A stretch of DNA of 64,000 nucleotides from Streptomyces massasporeus (lineage in GTDB: Bacteria > Actinomycetota > Actinomycetes > Streptomycetales > Streptomycetaceae). The stretch spans positions 1-64,000 of the forward strand of contig NZ_BMSE01000024.1 in NCBI RefSeq assembly GCF_014648995.1. The letters run 5' to 3'. Shown here piece by piece: positions 52,181 to 60,799 of the stretch. The notes beneath the pieces are model-generated. The model was not told the DNA's origin and made no database searches. It saw only the letters and a program-made list of their open reading frames with translations. Both the position numbers and the translations under genes were made by a program. How positions within the stretch are numbered: the stretch's first letter is position 1; each line of letters begins with the position of its first letter.

Positions 52181-54235
52181 TCAGGCGAGTACGGCGCGGG
52201 AGTCGAGGGCGAGCACCCCGTCGGGGCGCACGAGGAGGGGGTTGACCTCGAGTTCGGCGATCTCGGGGTGGGCGGCGGCGAAGGCGGTGATCGTCTCGAC
52301 GGCCTTCGCGGCGGCGTCGACGTCGACGGGCGGCTTGCCCCGCACCCCGTCGAGGAGGGTGGCGGTCCGCAGTCCGCGCAGCAGGGTCGCGGCCCGGTCC
52401 GCCGGGACGGGCGCGAGGGTGAAGGCGACGTCGCGCAGGGCCTCGGCGAGGATGCCGCCCAGGCCGACCATGGCGACCGGGCCGAAGCGCGGGTCCCGGT
52501 TGACGCCGACGATCAGTTCGAGGCCGTCGGTCAGGTCGGCCATGGCCTCCACGGAGTAGGAGGGGGCACCGAGCCGGGTGTGCATCTCCCGGAAGGCGGC
52601 GAGCAGTTCGGCCGGTCCGGCCAGGCCCAGTGCCACTCCGCCCGCGTCGGACTTGTGCAGCAGATGGAGTGCCTTGAGCACGTACGGGCCGTCGAACTCG
52701 GCTGTTGCGGAGAGCAGTTCGGCCTCGTCGTGGATCTCGCGGGCGGCCGGGAAGGCGAGTCCGGCTTCTTCGAGGGCTCTGCGGGTCTCCAGGTAGCCGG
52801 TCTCGGTCAGCGGGGGCGCGGGGCGGGGCAGGGGGGTCACGCCGGTGTCCGGTGCGCCGGGTGCTGTGGCGGCGAGGGCGCGGGCGGCGTCCTCGGTGGC
52901 GGTGAAGACCGGTATGCCGGCGGCGGCGAGGGTGCGGCAGCTCGGGGAATCGGGGTACATCGACTGCACCACGAGGGGTTTCGCGGTGGCGCGGTGCCGC
53001 TCGGCGATGAGACGCGCGGCCTCCTGCTCCCCGGTCGCGAGCACCGCACCGCCACCGCCGAGTCCGGCCCCGGCGGCCGCGTAGCCGCCGAAGTAGCCGG
53101 TCATCAGGACGGCGTCGGCCTCCTCGGCGGCCAGCAGCGCGGCGACGGTCTCGGCGTACGAGCCGGGGTCCTGCTCGCCCATCCCGGCGAGGTCCACCGG
53201 GTTGGCGACGGCGGACTGCTCCCACAGGGCCTCCCGCAGTCGCTGCCGCGTCGGCTCGTGGAGTTCGGGCACGGTCAGCCCGGCCGCTTCGACGGCGTCG
53301 GCGGCGACGACGCCGTGCCCGCCGCCGTCCGTGAGCACCGCGACCCGGCGTCCGGCCGCACGGCGGCCGCCGATCGACGCGACCACGGCCACGGTCAGTT
53401 CGCGTGGCGTGGCGACCAGTTCGACGCCGGCGTCCCGGCAGGCCGCGGTCACCACGTCGGCCGAGGTGGTCAGCGCGCCGGTGTGCGACTGCGCGCTGCG
53501 CGCGGAGGCGTCCCCGCGTCCGGCGGTGAGCAGCACCACTGGCTTCCCGGCATCGGCGGCGGCCTCGGCGAAGGCCCGCCCGTCGCCGAAGTCCTCGGCG
53601 TAGACGGCGATGGCGCGGGTGCCCTCGTGCCGGGCGCAGTCGGCGAGGAGGTCGACGAGGGTGACGTCGGCCTGGTTGCCGAGCGAGACGAACCGGGAGA
53701 AGCCGAGGTGGTGCGGGCGGAAGCGGAGCTGGAGTTCGAGGGCGAGGTTGCCGCTCTGGCTGAGGAGCGCGATGCCGCCGGGGGTGAAGGTGTCGGAGGC
53801 GAGGAAGAGGTCGGTGGTGTTGTCGGCGATCCCCAGGCAGTTGGGCCCGACCATGACGGCACCGGCGGCGCGGACGCGTTCGGCGACGGCCTGCTGCCGG
53901 AGCCGTCCCGCGTCGCCCGTCTCGGCGAATCCGGCGGTGATCGCGACGATCGCCCGGGCCCCGCAGCGCAGGGCCTCGTCGACGGCGTCCTCGAACCCGG
54001 CGGCGGGCACGGAGACCACCGCGAGGTCGACCGGCTCGCCGAGCGCGCTCAGGCTGGGGGCGGCGGTGCGGCCGAGTACGGTGCCGCCGCGGCGGTTGAT
54101 CAGGTGGACGGGGCGCCGGCCGTCGGCGCGGATGGCCTGGGCGGCGATGGCGTGACCGTACTTGGCCGGGTCGTCGCTGGCTCCGACGACGGCGACGGAG
54201 ACGGGGTCGAAGAGGGCCGACAGGTCGCGTCCCAT
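52181..54235 (-). CDS. ADP-forming acyl-CoA synthetase (fused alpha-beta)
   Basis: 684 residues. Order: CoA-binding domain (VAVVGASDDPAKYGHAIAAQ), succinyl-CoA-ligase-like domain (LLSQSGNLALELQLRF and SHTGALTTS with a candidate phospho-His) and ATP-grasp domain (FDGPYVLKALHLLHKSDAGG; GLELIVGVNRDPRFGPVAMV). Such fusions activate organic acids with ATP to ADP, or act as acyl-CoA ligases. Probably the entry step of the degradation operon: its product would feed the two dehydrogenases downstream. One base separates it from the ferredoxin gene. Confidence 0.85.
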   Translation of the reverse strand: MGRDLSALFDPVSVAVVGASDDPAKYGHAIAAQAIRADGRRPVHLINRRGGTVLGRTAAPSLSALGEPVDLAVVSVPAAGFEDAVDEALRCGARAIVAITAGFAETGDAGRLRQQAVAERVRAAGAVMVGPNCLGIADNTTDLFLASDTFTPGGIALLSQSGNLALELQLRFRPHHLGFSRFVSLGNQADVTLVDLLADCARHEGTRAIAVYAEDFGDGRAFAEAAADAGKPVVLLTAGRGDASARSAQSHTGALTTSADVVTAACRDAGVELVATPRELTVAVVASIGGRRAAGRRVAVLTDGGGHGVVAADAVEAAGLTVPELHEPTRQRLREALWEQSAVANPVDLAGMGEQDPGSYAETVAALLAAEEADAVLMTGYFGGYAAAGAGLGGGGAVLATGEQEAARLIAERHRATAKPLVVQSMYPDSPSCRTLAAAGIPVFTATEDAARALAATAPGAPDTGVTPLPRPAPPLTETGYLETRRALEEAGLAFPAAREIHDEAELLSATAEFDGPYVLKALHLLHKSDAGGVALGLAGPAELLAAFREMHTRLGAPSYSVEAMADLTDGLELIVGVNRDPRFGPVAMVGLGGILAEALRDVAFTLAPVPADRAATLLRGLRTATLLDGVRGKPPVDVDAAAKAVETITAFAAAHPEIAELEVNPLLVRPDGVLALDSRAVLA

Positions 54236-54236
54236 G

Positions 54237-54428
54237 TCACTTCACCAGCCTCAGCGCGGAGTTGGGGCAGGCGGCGACGGCGGCCTGGGCGGCGTCCTCG
54301 TCGCCGTCCGGCACGTCGGTGGGGCGGAGCCGCGCGTATCCCCACTCGTCGAGTTCGATCAGCTCGGGCGCGGGTTCCTGGCAGAGGCCGTAGCCCTGGC
54401 AGCGGGTGGAGTCCAGCAGGAGTTTCAT
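54237..54428 (-). CDS. Single-cluster [3Fe-4S]-type ferredoxin
   Basis: 63 residues. Cys10, Cys16 and Cys54 with Gly13 in place of the second cysteine (CQGYGLC... CP) are the pattern of [3Fe-4S] or convertible ferredoxins that serve P450s and oxygenases in actinomycetes. The start is at 54428; the longer open frame has no support. It lies between a NuoF-like gene and the synthetase, and near a Rieske oxygenase, so it may connect NADH to one of these systems. Confidence 0.88.
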   Translation of the reverse strand: MKLLLDSTRCQGYGLCQEPAPELIELDEWGYARLRPTDVPDGDEDAAQAAVAACPNSALRLVK

Positions 54429-54468
54429 GGCGGGTCCTCTCGGCGGCGTGGCGGAACTGGGGTGGGGG

Positions 54469-54572
54469 CGGATGGGGCTCAGGGCGCCGGGGCGGTGAAG
54501 CGGCGGATGCGGCTCAGGCACCGGGACGGTGACAGGACCGATGCGGGCTACGGCACCGGGACAGTGAAGCGG
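54469..54572 (-). repeat. Three degenerate 35-bp repeats at the end of the NuoF-like gene
   Basis: Units at 54538-54572, 54504-54537 and 54469-54503 share the pattern CGGATGCGGCTCAGGCACCG...GTGAAGCGG. The first unit contains the true 3' end of the NuoF-like gene (RRFTVPVP and stop); the other two are copies lying downstream in the 119-bp gap. Confidence 0.75.
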
Positions 54573-55780
54573 CGACCGTCCTCGGGTACGTCGCCGTCGC
54601 AGTCGGGGCAGTCGGTGCGGCGGTGGGCGTCGACCCGATCGGGGAAGTGGGTGAGGAGGGTGCCGACCGTGCGGGCCGCGGCGTCGAGCAGTCCGCAGGC
54701 GCCTCGGCCGGGCAACTGCCGCGACCAGCGGTGCAGCTTCTCGACGGCTTCCTGGTCCGCCTCGCCGCATCCGACGCTTTGCAGGGTTCCGGCCAGCGCG
54801 CGGGTGCCGGAGACGCACACCCCGCACTGGCGGGCGCTCTGCGCGGCCAGGTGGGCGACGGCTTCGGTGGCGACGGCGACCGGGCAGTCCCGCGGGCTCA
54901 GGAAGTGCAGCGCTCCACACCCGAGCGCTCCCCCGGCCGCGATCAGCCGGTCGTGGTCCAGGGGCAGGTCCGTCCAGCCCTCGCCGTACAGGCCGCCGAA
55001 CAGTCCGCCCAGCAGGACGGCGGCGGCCGTGCCGTGTCCGCACAGGTCCGCCAGGACCTTCAGATGCGTACCGGCGGGTGCCTCGACCAGCGCCGCGGTG
55101 CCGTCGGCGCCGCCCGAGAGCGTCACCAGACGAGCTCCGGCGACGACGGCCGCGGCGCCGGGACGCGTGTGGAGGAGCGCGATACGGGCCAGCGTCTCCA
55201 CGTTGGCGACGAGGGTGGGCGCGCCCCCGACCCCGCGCTCGAAGGGGCGCGGCGGTTTCGCCGTGGGCAGGGCCGGGCCACCGTCGATGCGCCGGACGAC
55301 CGCGGTCTCCTCCCCCGCGACGTAGGTGTGCTCGGTCCGTACGACGTCCACGCGCAGGTCGTGGGGCCACTCGGCGAGCGCCTGTCGGACGGCCTGTTCG
55401 GCCGGTCCGTCGGAGAGGTACACCCAGCCGCGTGCGGCCCCGGTGACGGCGGCGGCGAGCCGCAGTCCGTCCAGGACCACGTGCGGCCGGTGGCGCAGCA
55501 GCCAGCGGTCCTTCACCGAGCCCGGCTCGCCCTCCTCCCCGTTGGCGACGACGACGGGCGGGCCGGGTGCCCCACGGACGGAGCGGAGCTTGACGGCGGC
55601 CGGGAAGCCGGCGCCGCCCCGGCCGCGCAGGCCCGCGGCGTCGATCAGGTCGAGCAGGCGGTCAGGTGTCGGCAGTGGGCCGTAGCCGCCCCGGGCCAGG
55701 TACCGGGAGAGGTCCTCGGTCCCGGATGCCGCCCCTGCTGTCAGGAGGCCGTCGTGGAGGAGGGAGTGCACGCCGGTCAT
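54548..55780 (-). CDS. NuoF-like NADH:acceptor oxidoreductase (51-kDa-subunit family)
   Basis: 410 residues. Resembles the flavin-binding complex I subunit: GLRGRGGAGFPAAVKLRSV (NADH/FMN site), VVVANGEEGEPGSVKDRWLL and EHTYVAGEETAVVRRIDGG. Cysteines for a 4Fe-4S site are in RQCGVCVSG, SVGCGEADQ and GRGACG. It is not accompanied by other nuo genes, so it is a stand-alone reductase that may hand electrons from NADH to the next-door ferredoxin. Its start overlaps the stop of the 145-residue gene upstream. Confidence 0.82.
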   Translation of the reverse strand: MTGVHSLLHDGLLTAGAASGTEDLSRYLARGGYGPLPTPDRLLDLIDAAGLRGRGGAGFPAAVKLRSVRGAPGPPVVVANGEEGEPGSVKDRWLLRHRPHVVLDGLRLAAAVTGAARGWVYLSDGPAEQAVRQALAEWPHDLRVDVVRTEHTYVAGEETAVVRRIDGGPALPTAKPPRPFERGVGGAPTLVANVETLARIALLHTRPGAAAVVAGARLVTLSGGADGTAALVEAPAGTHLKVLADLCGHGTAAAVLLGGLFGGLYGEGWTDLPLDHDRLIAAGGALGCGALHFLSPRDCPVAVATEAVAHLAAQSARQCGVCVSGTRALAGTLQSVGCGEADQEAVEKLHRWSRQLPGRGACGLLDAAARTVGTLLTHFPDRVDAHRRTDCPDCDGDVPEDGRRFTVPVP

Positions 55781-56214
55781 ACGGTGCTCCTGGGCTCGGA
55801 GGGGCCGAAGGGGGCGCGTGATCTCAGGCGGGCGAGCGCCCGTTCCAGATCACGGCGTTGTGCGGCGGTGCGCGTGTAGCCGGCGCCGGGCAGGCCGATG
55901 AGCATGCGGTGGTGGTCGAGGACGACCTCGCCGGCGAGCAGGGCCGCCCGTGGATCGGCGGTCGTGGAACCGGCGGCGACCCGGACCACCAGGTCGGTGA
56001 CCTCGCCCAGGTAGCGCAGCCAGCCGCGCTGTGTGCCACGCAGTACGAGCCGCTCGACGCGGTGCCGCTCGGCGGCGACGAGGGCGGACGGCGTCCGGCC
56101 GTCCGCCGGGGCCCGCAGGGCGGCCACCGCGGTGGGCAGTTCCTGTTCGGGCTCCGGCGTGAGGCCGAGCCATACCAGGCTTTGGCGAGCGCTCATGCGT
56201 ACCTCCGGGGTCAC
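55777..56214 (-). CDS. Hypothetical protein, first gene of the acyl-CoA operon
   Basis: 145 residues, Arg/Ala-rich, predicted mostly helical (VAAERHRVERLVLRGTQRGW; RTAAQRRDLERALARLRSRA). No signal peptide, membrane helix or known motif. The 4-base overlap with the NuoF-like gene makes it a real operon member. Ribosome site GGAGGT precedes the ATG at 56214; a second Met six codons later is possible. Function unknown. Confidence 0.65.
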   Translation of the reverse strand: MTPEVRMSARQSLVWLGLTPEPEQELPTAVAALRAPADGRTPSALVAAERHRVERLVLRGTQRGWLRYLGEVTDLVVRVAAGSTTADPRAALLAGEVVLDHHRMLIGLPGAGYTRTAAQRRDLERALARLRSRAPFGPSEPRSTV

Positions 56215-56365
56215 ACCGTGTCCGGACGGGCCGGAGACGGGAGTGGCGCGGCGATGACGAGAGGGGGATTGCTCCGGCGCCGGACGCGGAGAGCGCGTGG
56301 GGCGGGGAGCGGGAAACGGGAAACGGGGACGTCCGGATCCGGATGTCCGACTGCCACGAGACTAA

Positions 56366-56381
56366 CTAACTAATCAGTCAG
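56366..56381. promoter_or_regulatory. Candidate TetR-type operator 1
   Basis: CTAACTAATCAGTCAG: arms CTAACT and AGTCAG, one mismatch. Same design as the site at 56419. Confidence 0.5.
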
Positions 56382-56385
56382 CCCA

Positions 56386-56399
56386 CAAGTCTTGACTTG
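56386..56399. promoter_or_regulatory. Palindrome CAAGTC-TT-GACTTG
   Basis: Perfect six-base arms with a two-base centre, between the two TetR-type sites; overlaps a possible -35 element. Binding protein unknown. Confidence 0.4.
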
Positions 56400-56418
56400 G
56401 CCCCACACTGAGCCCACT

Positions 56419-56434
56419 CTGACTAACCAGTCAG
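56419..56434. promoter_or_regulatory. Candidate TetR-type operator 2
   Basis: CTGACTAACCAGTCAG: perfect CTGACT/AGTCAG arms around a 4-base centre, followed by another TCAG. Lies 109 bp before the Rieske gene start. Confidence 0.55.
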
Positions 56435-56542
56435 TCAGCCGGTCACGGCAGGTCCGGGCGCTGCACCGCGCCCCACCAGCCCTCCGTACCGGCCACGGCC
56501 TCACCGCCCATCGCCGCCTCGGCGGCGCGGAGGAGGACTCCG

Positions 56543-57718
56543 ATGAACCCCTCGACCACGCGGGCAGACACCGTCGCCGCTCCCCCACCGGAGCCGGCCC
56601 CCGACCACCCCGGGGAGGCGCTGCCCGCGCACTACTACACCGATCCGGCCATCGCCGAAGCCGAGACCGAGGCGATCTTCGCCAGGTCCTGGCAGCTCGT
56701 CTGCCACGAATCCGACCTGCCCGGCCCCGGCGCCCGGCTGACGGGCACCGTCGCCGGACGGGAGGTGCTGGTCGTCCGCACCGAGGACGGGAGCCTCGCC
56801 GCCCACCTCAACGTGTGCCGGCACCGCGGAACCCGCCTGGTCAGCGCCCCCGAGCCGGAGGGCAAGGCGATCCGCTGCCCGTACCACGGCTGGACCTACA
56901 AACTGGACGGTCGCCTGGTCGGCGCCCCCGAGGCCCGGCGGATCCCCTGCCTGGACAAGCCCCGGCTGGGGCTGTTCCCCGTCAACGTGGAGTCGTTCCT
57001 GGGCTTCGTCTTCGTCAACCTGGACCTGGAGGCGACGCCGCTGGCCGAGACCTGCGCCGGGCTCGCCGAGGCCGTCGGCCACTACGCCGGGCCCGGCCTC
57101 GTCCCGGTGGGCAAGCACCGCATCCACGACCTCGCGGACGGCGAGGAGCAGAACGCCAACTGGAAGGTGATCGTCGACAACTATCTGGAGGGCTACCACG
57201 TACCCGTCGCCCACCCGGCGCTCATGCGACTGCTCGACTACGGGGCGTACACCGTGGACGTGCGGGAGAACTACGTCCTCTTCGAGTCCCCGCTGCGCGA
57301 CAAGCCCTCCTCGAACTGGACCGAGCGGCTCTACCAGCGGCTCGCGGCCCCGATGCCGGGACTGACCGAGGCCGACCGGCGGGTGTGGCGGTACGCCGTG
57401 ATCTATCCGAACACGCTCATCGACTTCTACCCTGACCACGTGCTCGCGTGGACCGCCCTGCCCACCGCCCAGGACCGGGCGGCGATTCCCGGCGGCTTCT
57501 ACACCCGCACCGGGGAGAGCCTGCGCACCCGGCTGGCCCGGCGGATCAACATCCACATCGGCTGGGAGACCAACGACGAGGACGCCGAGCTGGTGGAGCG
57601 CGTCCAGGCCGGGATGCGCACGCCGGGCTTCGAGCCGGGTCCGCTGTCGCAGCGCGAGGCCGCCGTCGGCTGGTTCGCCCGCCGGGTCCGGGACGACCTG
57701 GAGGGGGACACGCGGTGA
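56543..57718 (+). CDS. Rieske-type oxygenase alpha subunit (aromatic-ring/quaternary-amine type)
   Basis: 391 residues. N-terminal Rieske [2Fe-2S] site CRHRG...CPYHGW (Cys92, His94, Cys112, His115). Mononuclear iron site with His219 and His224 in DNYLEGYHVPVAHP. It should hydroxylate or demethylate a small substrate with O2; close families include choline/carnitine monooxygenases and glycine-betaine or stachydrine demethylases. No reductase subunit follows it; the NuoF-like protein and ferredoxin in the divergent operon are possible electron donors. A polyamine-type transporter begins 181 bp downstream. Confidence 0.87.
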   Translation: MNPSTTRADTVAAPPPEPAPDHPGEALPAHYYTDPAIAEAETEAIFARSWQLVCHESDLPGPGARLTGTVAGREVLVVRTEDGSLAAHLNVCRHRGTRLVSAPEPEGKAIRCPYHGWTYKLDGRLVGAPEARRIPCLDKPRLGLFPVNVESFLGFVFVNLDLEATPLAETCAGLAEAVGHYAGPGLVPVGKHRIHDLADGEEQNANWKVIVDNYLEGYHVPVAHPALMRLLDYGAYTVDVRENYVLFESPLRDKPSSNWTERLYQRLAAPMPGLTEADRRVWRYAVIYPNTLIDFYPDHVLAWTALPTAQDRAAIPGGFYTRTGESLRTRLARRINIHIGWETNDEDAELVERVQAGMRTPGFEPGPLSQREAAVGWFARRVRDDLEGDTR

Positions 57719-57899
57719 CCCCGTCCGGCACCGGGCACCCGCACGCCGCCGTCCGCCTCCCCTCGGCGTTACCGCGCGCCCTCTGACACGCGCACGCACC
57801 TCCCCAGACCGGTCATCACTGCGGAATCAGGGCCTGAAGTGAGCCGACCAGCCGGTCCCGCCCTGGAGTTGTGCCGTTCCTCGACGGAGAGGACGCCTC

Positions 57900-59024
57900 A
57901 TGTCCCCCGAGGCAATACCGCCGACCCGACGCGCCGTGCTGCGGGCGGGCGCCTGCGGCCTGCTGGGCGCCGCGGCCGGCGGCTGCGGGTTCATGCCCGC
58001 CAAAACACCCGACGCCGACCAGCTCGCCCCGGTCCGGGCACGCGTCGACGGCGATCTCGTGTACTTCAACTGGGCCGACTTCGTCGACCCGTCCGTCTTC
58101 AAGGGCTTCGAGAAGGAGTACGGCGTCAAGGTCGTCCAGTCGAACTTCGACTCGATGGAAGGCATGGTCGCCAAGCTCAACGCCGGCAACCGCTACGACA
58201 TCGTCTTCCCCACCGCCAAATGGGCCCAGCGCCTGGTGCGCGGCGGCCGGCTGCGCCGCATCGACCGCTCCCAACTCGACAACGCACAGGCCGTGTTCGG
58301 GACGTACGACTACTTCGCCGACCCGTGGTACGACCCCGGCTCCGCGCACACCGTCCCCTTCACGGCGTACAAGACCGGCATCGGCTGGCGGCGCGACCGG
58401 ATCGGTGACCTCACCGACTCCTGGCGGGATCTGTGGAGCAACCGGGCCAAAGGCAAGGTCTTCCTGCTGGACGACCGCGACGAGGTCCTCGGCATGGGCG
58501 CGCTCGCGCTCGGCCTCGACGTCAGTACCGGCGACTCCGGCGACCTCGACCGGATCACCTCCCTGCTGGGCACCCTGCGACCACGGCTGCGCGGCTTCTC
58601 CAGCGACAGCTACAACAACCTCCTCAACGGCAACGCGCTGATCCAGCAGGCGTGGAGCGGCGACATGGCCGCCATGCTCAACCAGGCCGAGAACCCCGAC
58701 GTGTTCGGCTTCCAGGCGCCCAAGGAGGGCACGGCGATCAACTCCGACTGCTACGCCATCCCCTGGAACGCTCCGCACCCCGGCACCGCGATGCTCTTCA
58801 TCGACTACATGCTGCGGCCCGAGAACGTGAAGAAGAACATCGAGTACATCGGCTACCCGATGCCGGTCGCGGGCACCGAGAAGATCTACGCCGACCTGGT
58901 CGAGCCCTTCCCCGAGTGCCTCGTCACCGAGGCCGACCTCAAGGCGGACCTGTTCTTCCGCAACGGCGGCCGTGCGGCGGAGGAAGCCCGCGACGCCGCC
59001 TGGACCCATGTGAAGGCGGGCTGA
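57900..59024 (+). CDS. ABC transporter substrate-binding lipoprotein, spermidine/putrescine type
   Basis: 374 residues. Signal with twin arginine (TRRAVLRAG) and lipobox AAAGGC (Cys29), so an exported lipoprotein. PotD-like folds: YFNWADFVDPSVFKGFEKEY, GNRYDIVFPTAKWAQRL and INSDCYAIPWNAPHPGTAML. Captures a polyamine or related amine outside the membrane. First gene of a transporter and catabolic operon; 3 bp gap to the permease. Confidence 0.88.
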   Translation: MSPEAIPPTRRAVLRAGACGLLGAAAGGCGFMPAKTPDADQLAPVRARVDGDLVYFNWADFVDPSVFKGFEKEYGVKVVQSNFDSMEGMVAKLNAGNRYDIVFPTAKWAQRLVRGGRLRRIDRSQLDNAQAVFGTYDYFADPWYDPGSAHTVPFTAYKTGIGWRRDRIGDLTDSWRDLWSNRAKGKVFLLDDRDEVLGMGALALGLDVSTGDSGDLDRITSLLGTLRPRLRGFSSDSYNNLLNGNALIQQAWSGDMAAMLNQAENPDVFGFQAPKEGTAINSDCYAIPWNAPHPGTAMLFIDYMLRPENVKKNIEYIGYPMPVAGTEKIYADLVEPFPECLVTEADLKADLFFRNGGRAAEEARDAAWTHVKAG

Positions 59025-59027
59025 TTC

Positions 59028-59918
59028 ATGGCACTCCCCCGCCCCTTCACACGCGGCCGCCGGGACACCTCCGGCAACCGGATGTGGGTCTGGCTCATGC
59101 TGCCCGGCACGCTCTGGATGACCGGCTTCCTGATCGCCTCGCTGGTCCTCGTCGCCGTCCTCGCCGTCGGCACCACCGACGAGCTCGGCAATCCGCGCTT
59201 CGGCTTCGACCTGGCCGGCGTCCGCGCCCTCGCGGATCCCGCCTACACCGAGGTCATGGCCCGCTCCCTCGGCTACGCCCTGCTGACCTGCCTGATCTGC
59301 CTGCTGATCGCCTACCCGGTGGCGTACACCATCGCCCTGCACGGCGGGCGGTACAAGCACGCGCTGATCGCGGCGATCGTGGTGCCGTTCTTCGCCAACT
59401 ACCTGGTCCGCATGTACGGCTGGTCGGTGGTCCTCTCCGACGACGGGCCCGTGCTGCGCACACTGCGCGCCGTCGGTCTCGCCGACGGCGGCACGAAGAT
59501 CCTCAACAGCGGCCTCGGCGTGGTCGCGGGACTCGTCTACGGGTTCGTCGTCTTCATGATCATCCCGTTGTACGCGGCCCTCGAACGCCTCGACGTGTCC
59601 CTCATCGAGGCCGGCCGCGACCTCTACGGCGGACCGGTGCGCACCTTCTTCTTCGTCACCCTGCCCGCCACCCGGCAGGGCGCGGCGGCCGGGCTCGTCC
59701 TGGTCTTCCTGCCCGCCATGGGCGACTTCGTCAGCGCACAGCTCATGGGAGGCCCGGACCAGATCATGATCGGCAACCTCATCCAGGACAAGTTCTTCCA
59801 GGGCCAGAACTGGCCGCTCGGTTCCGCGCTCACCATGCTGCTGATGCTGGTCCTGCTGATCGGGATGCTCGGCTATCTGCGGCGCACCCGCAAGGACGAG
59901 GCGGAGGCCCGCCGATGA
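59028..59918 (+). CDS. ABC transporter permease, PotB-like
   Basis: 296 residues with six membrane helices (LPGTLWMTGFLIASLVLVAV; SLGYALLTCLICLLIAYPVA). The EAA loop EAGRDLYGGPVRTFFFVTLP contacts the ATPase. Overlaps the second permease gene by ATGA. Confidence 0.9.
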   Translation: MALPRPFTRGRRDTSGNRMWVWLMLPGTLWMTGFLIASLVLVAVLAVGTTDELGNPRFGFDLAGVRALADPAYTEVMARSLGYALLTCLICLLIAYPVAYTIALHGGRYKHALIAAIVVPFFANYLVRMYGWSVVLSDDGPVLRTLRAVGLADGGTKILNSGLGVVAGLVYGFVVFMIIPLYAALERLDVSLIEAGRDLYGGPVRTFFFVTLPATRQGAAAGLVLVFLPAMGDFVSAQLMGGPDQIMIGNLIQDKFFQGQNWPLGSALTMLLMLVLLIGMLGYLRRTRKDEAEARR

Positions 59919-60796
59919 CTCTGCTGCGTGCCCCCTCCCCCGCCGTCCCGGAACGCACCGCCGCCAAGGCCCGCCCGCGCCGCGGCCGAGCAGGGCGCAG
60001 GCCCCGCGTTCTCATCGCGATCACAGCGCTCTTCTTCGCCCTGCTCTATCTGCCCATCGCCGTGGTGGGGCTGTTCTCCTTCAACTCCCAGAAGTCGCTG
60101 ACGGTGTTCGACGGGTTCAGCCTGCGCTGGTACCGGGCCTTCGCCCACGACGACCTCCTCCTGTCCTCCTTGGGCACCAGCCTGCGCATCTCCCTGGTGG
60201 CGATGGCCGGTTCGGTCCTCCTCGGGGTGGCGCTCGCCCTGGGCCTCGTCCGCTGCCGCACCCGGCTCGGCTCACTGGCCGGCCTGATCATGCTGGTGCC
60301 GCTGATCACGCCGGAGATCGTCACCGGTGTGGCCTCGATGCTCCTGTTCAAGGGGCTGGGCGTGCCCCTGTCCACCGGCACGGTGATGCTCGCCGAGATC
60401 ACCTTCTCCATCTCCTACGTCACGGTCATCCTGCGGTCCCGGGTCGCCGCGCTGAACCCGGAGGTGGAGGAGGCCGCGATGGATCTCGGCGCCACCCGCT
60501 GGCAGGCGGTCCGGCTGGTGACGCTGCCGGCGCTGCTGCCCGCCGTGCTGGCGAGCGCCGTGCTGATCTTCGCGCTGGTCTTCGACGACTTCGTCCTCGC
60601 CTACTTCACCACCGGCGTCGACCCGCAGCCGCTGTCGGTGCGGATCTACTCGGCGATCCGGTTCGGCGTGCAGCCCACCATCAACGCGGTCGGCACGCTG
60701 ATGCTCGCCGGATCCATCGCCCTGATCGCCCTGGCCCTGTTCATCCCGCGCCTCTTCGGCCGCCGCGGCGGCCTCGACCTCCTCTCCGGGAAGTGA
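59915..60796 (+). CDS. ABC transporter permease, PotC-like
   Basis: 293 residues from ATG 59915. Basic N-terminus, then six helices (VLIAITALFFALLYLPIAVV and onward); EAA loop EAAMDLGATRWQAVRLVTLP. Forms the membrane channel with the PotB-like protein; 3 bp gap to the ATPase gene. Confidence 0.9.
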   Translation: MTLLRAPSPAVPERTAAKARPRRGRAGRRPRVLIAITALFFALLYLPIAVVGLFSFNSQKSLTVFDGFSLRWYRAFAHDDLLLSSLGTSLRISLVAMAGSVLLGVALALGLVRCRTRLGSLAGLIMLVPLITPEIVTGVASMLLFKGLGVPLSTGTVMLAEITFSISYVTVILRSRVAALNPEVEEAAMDLGATRWQAVRLVTLPALLPAVLASAVLIFALVFDDFVLAYFTTGVDPQPLSVRIYSAIRFGVQPTINAVGTLMLAGSIALIALALFIPRLFGRRGGLDLLSGK

Positions 60797-60799
60797 TCC

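Larger units (their letters stand above)
56215..56542. promoter_or_regulatory. Divergent promoter region with palindrome cluster (328 bp)
   Basis: The gap between the minus-strand acyl-CoA operon and the plus-strand Rieske gene. It is clearly AT-richer around 56360-56440, where three palindromes stand. The flanks hold no convincing gene. TTGACT at 56393-56398 could serve as a -35 box for the Rieske gene. Confidence 0.5.
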
